Shown piece by piece: positions 23,673 through 25,162 of a stretch of 25,162 nt of DNA; within the stretch, counting starts at the first letter, position 1, and each line of letters begins with the position of its first letter. The notes below the pieces were generated by a model. That model saw nothing but the letters and a program-made list of their open reading frames with translations, was not told the origin of the DNA and made no database searches. The stretch comes from JBBQER01 sp038320885 (GTDB taxonomy: Bacteria > Actinomycetota > Acidimicrobiia > IMCC26256 > PALSA-610). The stretch spans positions 1 to 25,162 of the forward strand of contig JBBQER010000062.1 in assembly GCA_038320885.1 (NCBI GenBank), in the 5' to 3' direction. A program made the position numbers and the translations under genes.

Positions 23673-23804
23673 GTCGTCCCCCTTCATCACGAGGTCGATT
23701 CTTCGTGACCCAGTGTGAGCACGACACGTTTGGCGTTCCGTGCCGCGTCGCACGCGTGTTGTGTGCGCTTCGACACTGATGCGAGCCGACTCGCCCGCGA
23801 AGAT

Positions 23805-23833
23805 CGACACGTGTCGGCGGTCATGTTGACCGC
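23805..23833. promoter_or_regulatory. Two abutting palindromes upstream of the TIR gene
   Basis: CGACACGTGTCG (23805-23816) is a perfect 12-bp palindrome. Immediately next to it is GCGGTCA-TGT-TGACCGC (23817-23833), a perfect inverted repeat with 7-bp arms. They end 15 nt before ATG 23849, where a ribosome binding site (GGGAGG) follows. They could be adjacent operators for a dimeric repressor, or a hairpin in the mRNA leader. The gap to the divergent gene at 23672 is 132 bp, so either direction could be controlled. Confidence 0.5.
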
Positions 23834-23929
23834 TGACGGGAGGCCATCATGAAACGATCCGCAGCAATCACGGCGCTCGGCCCGAACCTTCGTGAGAGAC
23901 TGTGCACACCGCTTCGCAGGAAAGAGACC

Positions 23930-25162
23930 GTGACCTTCGACGCATTCGTCTCGTACTCCCACGCCGCCGACGGCCATCTCGCGCCCGCGCTGCAGCGGGG
24001 TCTCCAGCGGCTCGCGCGGCCGTGGTACCGGGTCCGGGCGTCGGCGATCTTCCGCGACGAGACTGGCTTGGCAGTGAGTCCCCAGTTGTGGGCGTCGATC
24101 GTTCGTGCGCTCGACGACTCGGAGTGGTTCATCGTGTTGTGCTCACCCGAGGCCGCCGGGTCGGAGTGGGTGGAACGCGAGATCACGCATTGGCTCGCGC
24201 ACAAGTCGCCGGACCGGATCCTGTTAGTGCTTACCGACGGCGACCTCGTATGGGATAACACGCGCCGGGACTACGAGCGAGAGCGCTCGACCGCGCTCCC
24301 TCCGGCGCTGTTCGGCCGCTTCGCGGACGAGCCCCGCCATTTGGACCTGCGCTGGGCTCGCGGCGAAGAACAACTCGATGTCCGTCACGTTCGGTTTCGG
24401 ACCGCGGTCGCGGAGCTCGCGGCACCGATTCGCAGCATGGCCCGCGAGGAGCTCGAAGCAGAGGACGTCCGCCAACACCGCCGAACGATGCTGCTCGCAC
24501 GAGGCGCGACTTCAGTGCTCGTTCTGCTCCTCGTACTCGCCGTTGTGCTCGGAGGCATTGCCTGGCAGCAACGGGGCGTCGCGCAACATGAGGCAGCGAT
24601 CGCCCGCCGCGAGGCCGTCGCGGCGCAGCAGGCCGCGACGGGGATGCTCGGACGCGGGCTGGCGGCCGAATCGCTCAACGCGCTGCACGACGGCCAGCCC
24701 GATCTCGCGCAGCTGTTGGCGCTCGAGGCGTACCGGACTGAGCCAAGCGTGTATTCGCGCGGCAGCCTGCTGCAGGCCGTAATAGACGAGCCGGCGCTGG
24801 CCGTGCAGCTGCACGGACTGGCGAATGGGCCCGACACGATGGCCCTGAGCGCCGACGGCGCATTCGTGGCGGCTGAGAGCGGGAGCGATCTCAGGTTGTG
24901 GGATCGTCGCTCGGGACAACTCGTTGCGCGTCAGCCGAAGGGTCTCGGCGGCGGACTGCTCGCGTTCGCCGATCGTGGTCGCCTGCTGCTTTCGGGATCG
25001 TACGGTCCGCCGAGCCGGCTCCGCGTCTGGGACATTCCGCGTGGTCGCCTGCTCGAGTCCGTCCCCGTGGACCTCTCGTGGGCGGCAAGCGCGGATGCGA
25101 CCACGCTCGCCGACATCGACGCGTTCGGAGTCGTCAGGTCGTATGACCTGACGACCGGCAAG
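23930..25162 (+). CDS. TIR-domain protein with transmembrane helix and WD40 repeats (3' end cut by the window)
   Basis: An open frame of 411 codons to the window edge. Residues 2-140 are a bacterial TIR domain: TFDAFVSYSHAADG, AIFRDETGLAVSPQLW, SEWFIVLCSPEAAGSEWVERE. E84 in W80-x3-E84 sits at the NADase catalytic position. A membrane helix covers about 192-212 (GATSVLVLLLVLAVVLGGIA), then a charged helical segment (RREAVAAQQAATG) and a TPR-like stretch (PDLAQLLALEAYRTEP). From about 295 a WD40 propeller begins (DTMALSADGAFVAAESGSDL, RLWDRRSGQLVA, RVWDIPRG). The TIR lies on the cytosolic side if the helix is N-in. GTG 23930 gives the usual TIR start and follows AGGAAAGAG. ATG 23849 is in frame with a good ribosome binding site and would add 27 residues. 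Related actinobacterial proteins are treated as NAD-cleaving sensors or effectors, not proved here. Confidence 0.85.
   Translation, partial: MTFDAFVSYSHAADGHLAPALQRGLQRLARPWYRVRASAIFRDETGLAVSPQLWASIVRALDDSEWFIVLCSPEAAGSEWVEREITHWLAHKSPDRILLVLTDGDLVWDNTRRDYERERSTALPPALFGRFADEPRHLDLRWARGEEQLDVRHVRFRTAVAELAAPIRSMAREELEAEDVRQHRRTMLLARGATSVLVLLLVLAVVLGGIAWQQRGVAQHEAAIARREAVAAQQAATGMLGRGLAAESLNALHDGQPDLAQLLALEAYRTEPSVYSRGSLLQAVIDEPALAVQLHGLANGPDTMALSADGAFVAAESGSDLRLWDRRSGQLVARQPKGLGGGLLAFADRGRLLLSGSYGPPSRLRVWDIPRGRLLESVPVDLSWAASADATTLADIDAFGVVRSYDLTTGK

Overview
The window comes from a high-GC actinobacterium, most likely an uncultured member of the Acidimicrobiia or a relative. The lineage is inferred from a WhiB-family regulator, a type A RNase P RNA, an actinobacterial SOS box (GAAC-N4-GTTC), start codons placed 6-8 nt after TANNNT -10 elements as in leaderless transcripts, and protein types common in that class. 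No 16S rRNA or ribosomal protein gene is present to fix it.

Layout. 1-2.6 kb: a cytochrome P450 broken by an in-frame TAA, then an amidohydrolase. 2.6-4.7 kb (minus): a small CxxC protein, a structured repeat, a coiled-coil NYN nuclease and a coupled zinc-ribbon protein. 4.8-6.5 kb: a DEDD exonuclease fused to a UvrC/Cho-like GIY-YIG nuclease, preceded by a perfect LexA-type palindrome. 6.5-9.3 kb (minus): acyl-CoA dehydrogenase, trpD and a zinc-ribbon membrane protein, tightly spaced. 9.4-11.9 kb: an ECF sigma factor, an overlapping single-pass membrane protein and a second one with a similar exported domain. 11.9-12.7 kb: WhiB (minus) and rnpB. 12.9-15.2 kb (minus): a FtsX-like permease without an ATPase partner.

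15.3-20.0 kb is scarred. A frameshifted P450 3' fragment abuts a degenerate IS6-family element. Next come a large secreted multidomain lipase-like protein, a truncated 40-codon gene and a PadR regulator with two compensating frameshifts. A second, solo IS6-type right end lies at 20.0 kb.

20.1-25.2 kb is rich in signalling genes: a Crp/Fnr regulator, a convergent and overlapping TPR-SLOG-class III cyclase protein with unusual substrate-binding positions, an LppP/LprE-type lipoprotein, a small membrane-anchored protein, and a TIR-TM-WD40 protein that runs off the window. The TIR gene is preceded by two abutting palindromes.

The most unusual points are the SOS-controlled nuclease fusion, the structured repeat at 2.9 kb, the sigma/exported-domain cluster, the IS6-scarred segment, and the cyclase and TIR neighbourhood. 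A defence or stress-signalling role for the last region is inference only.
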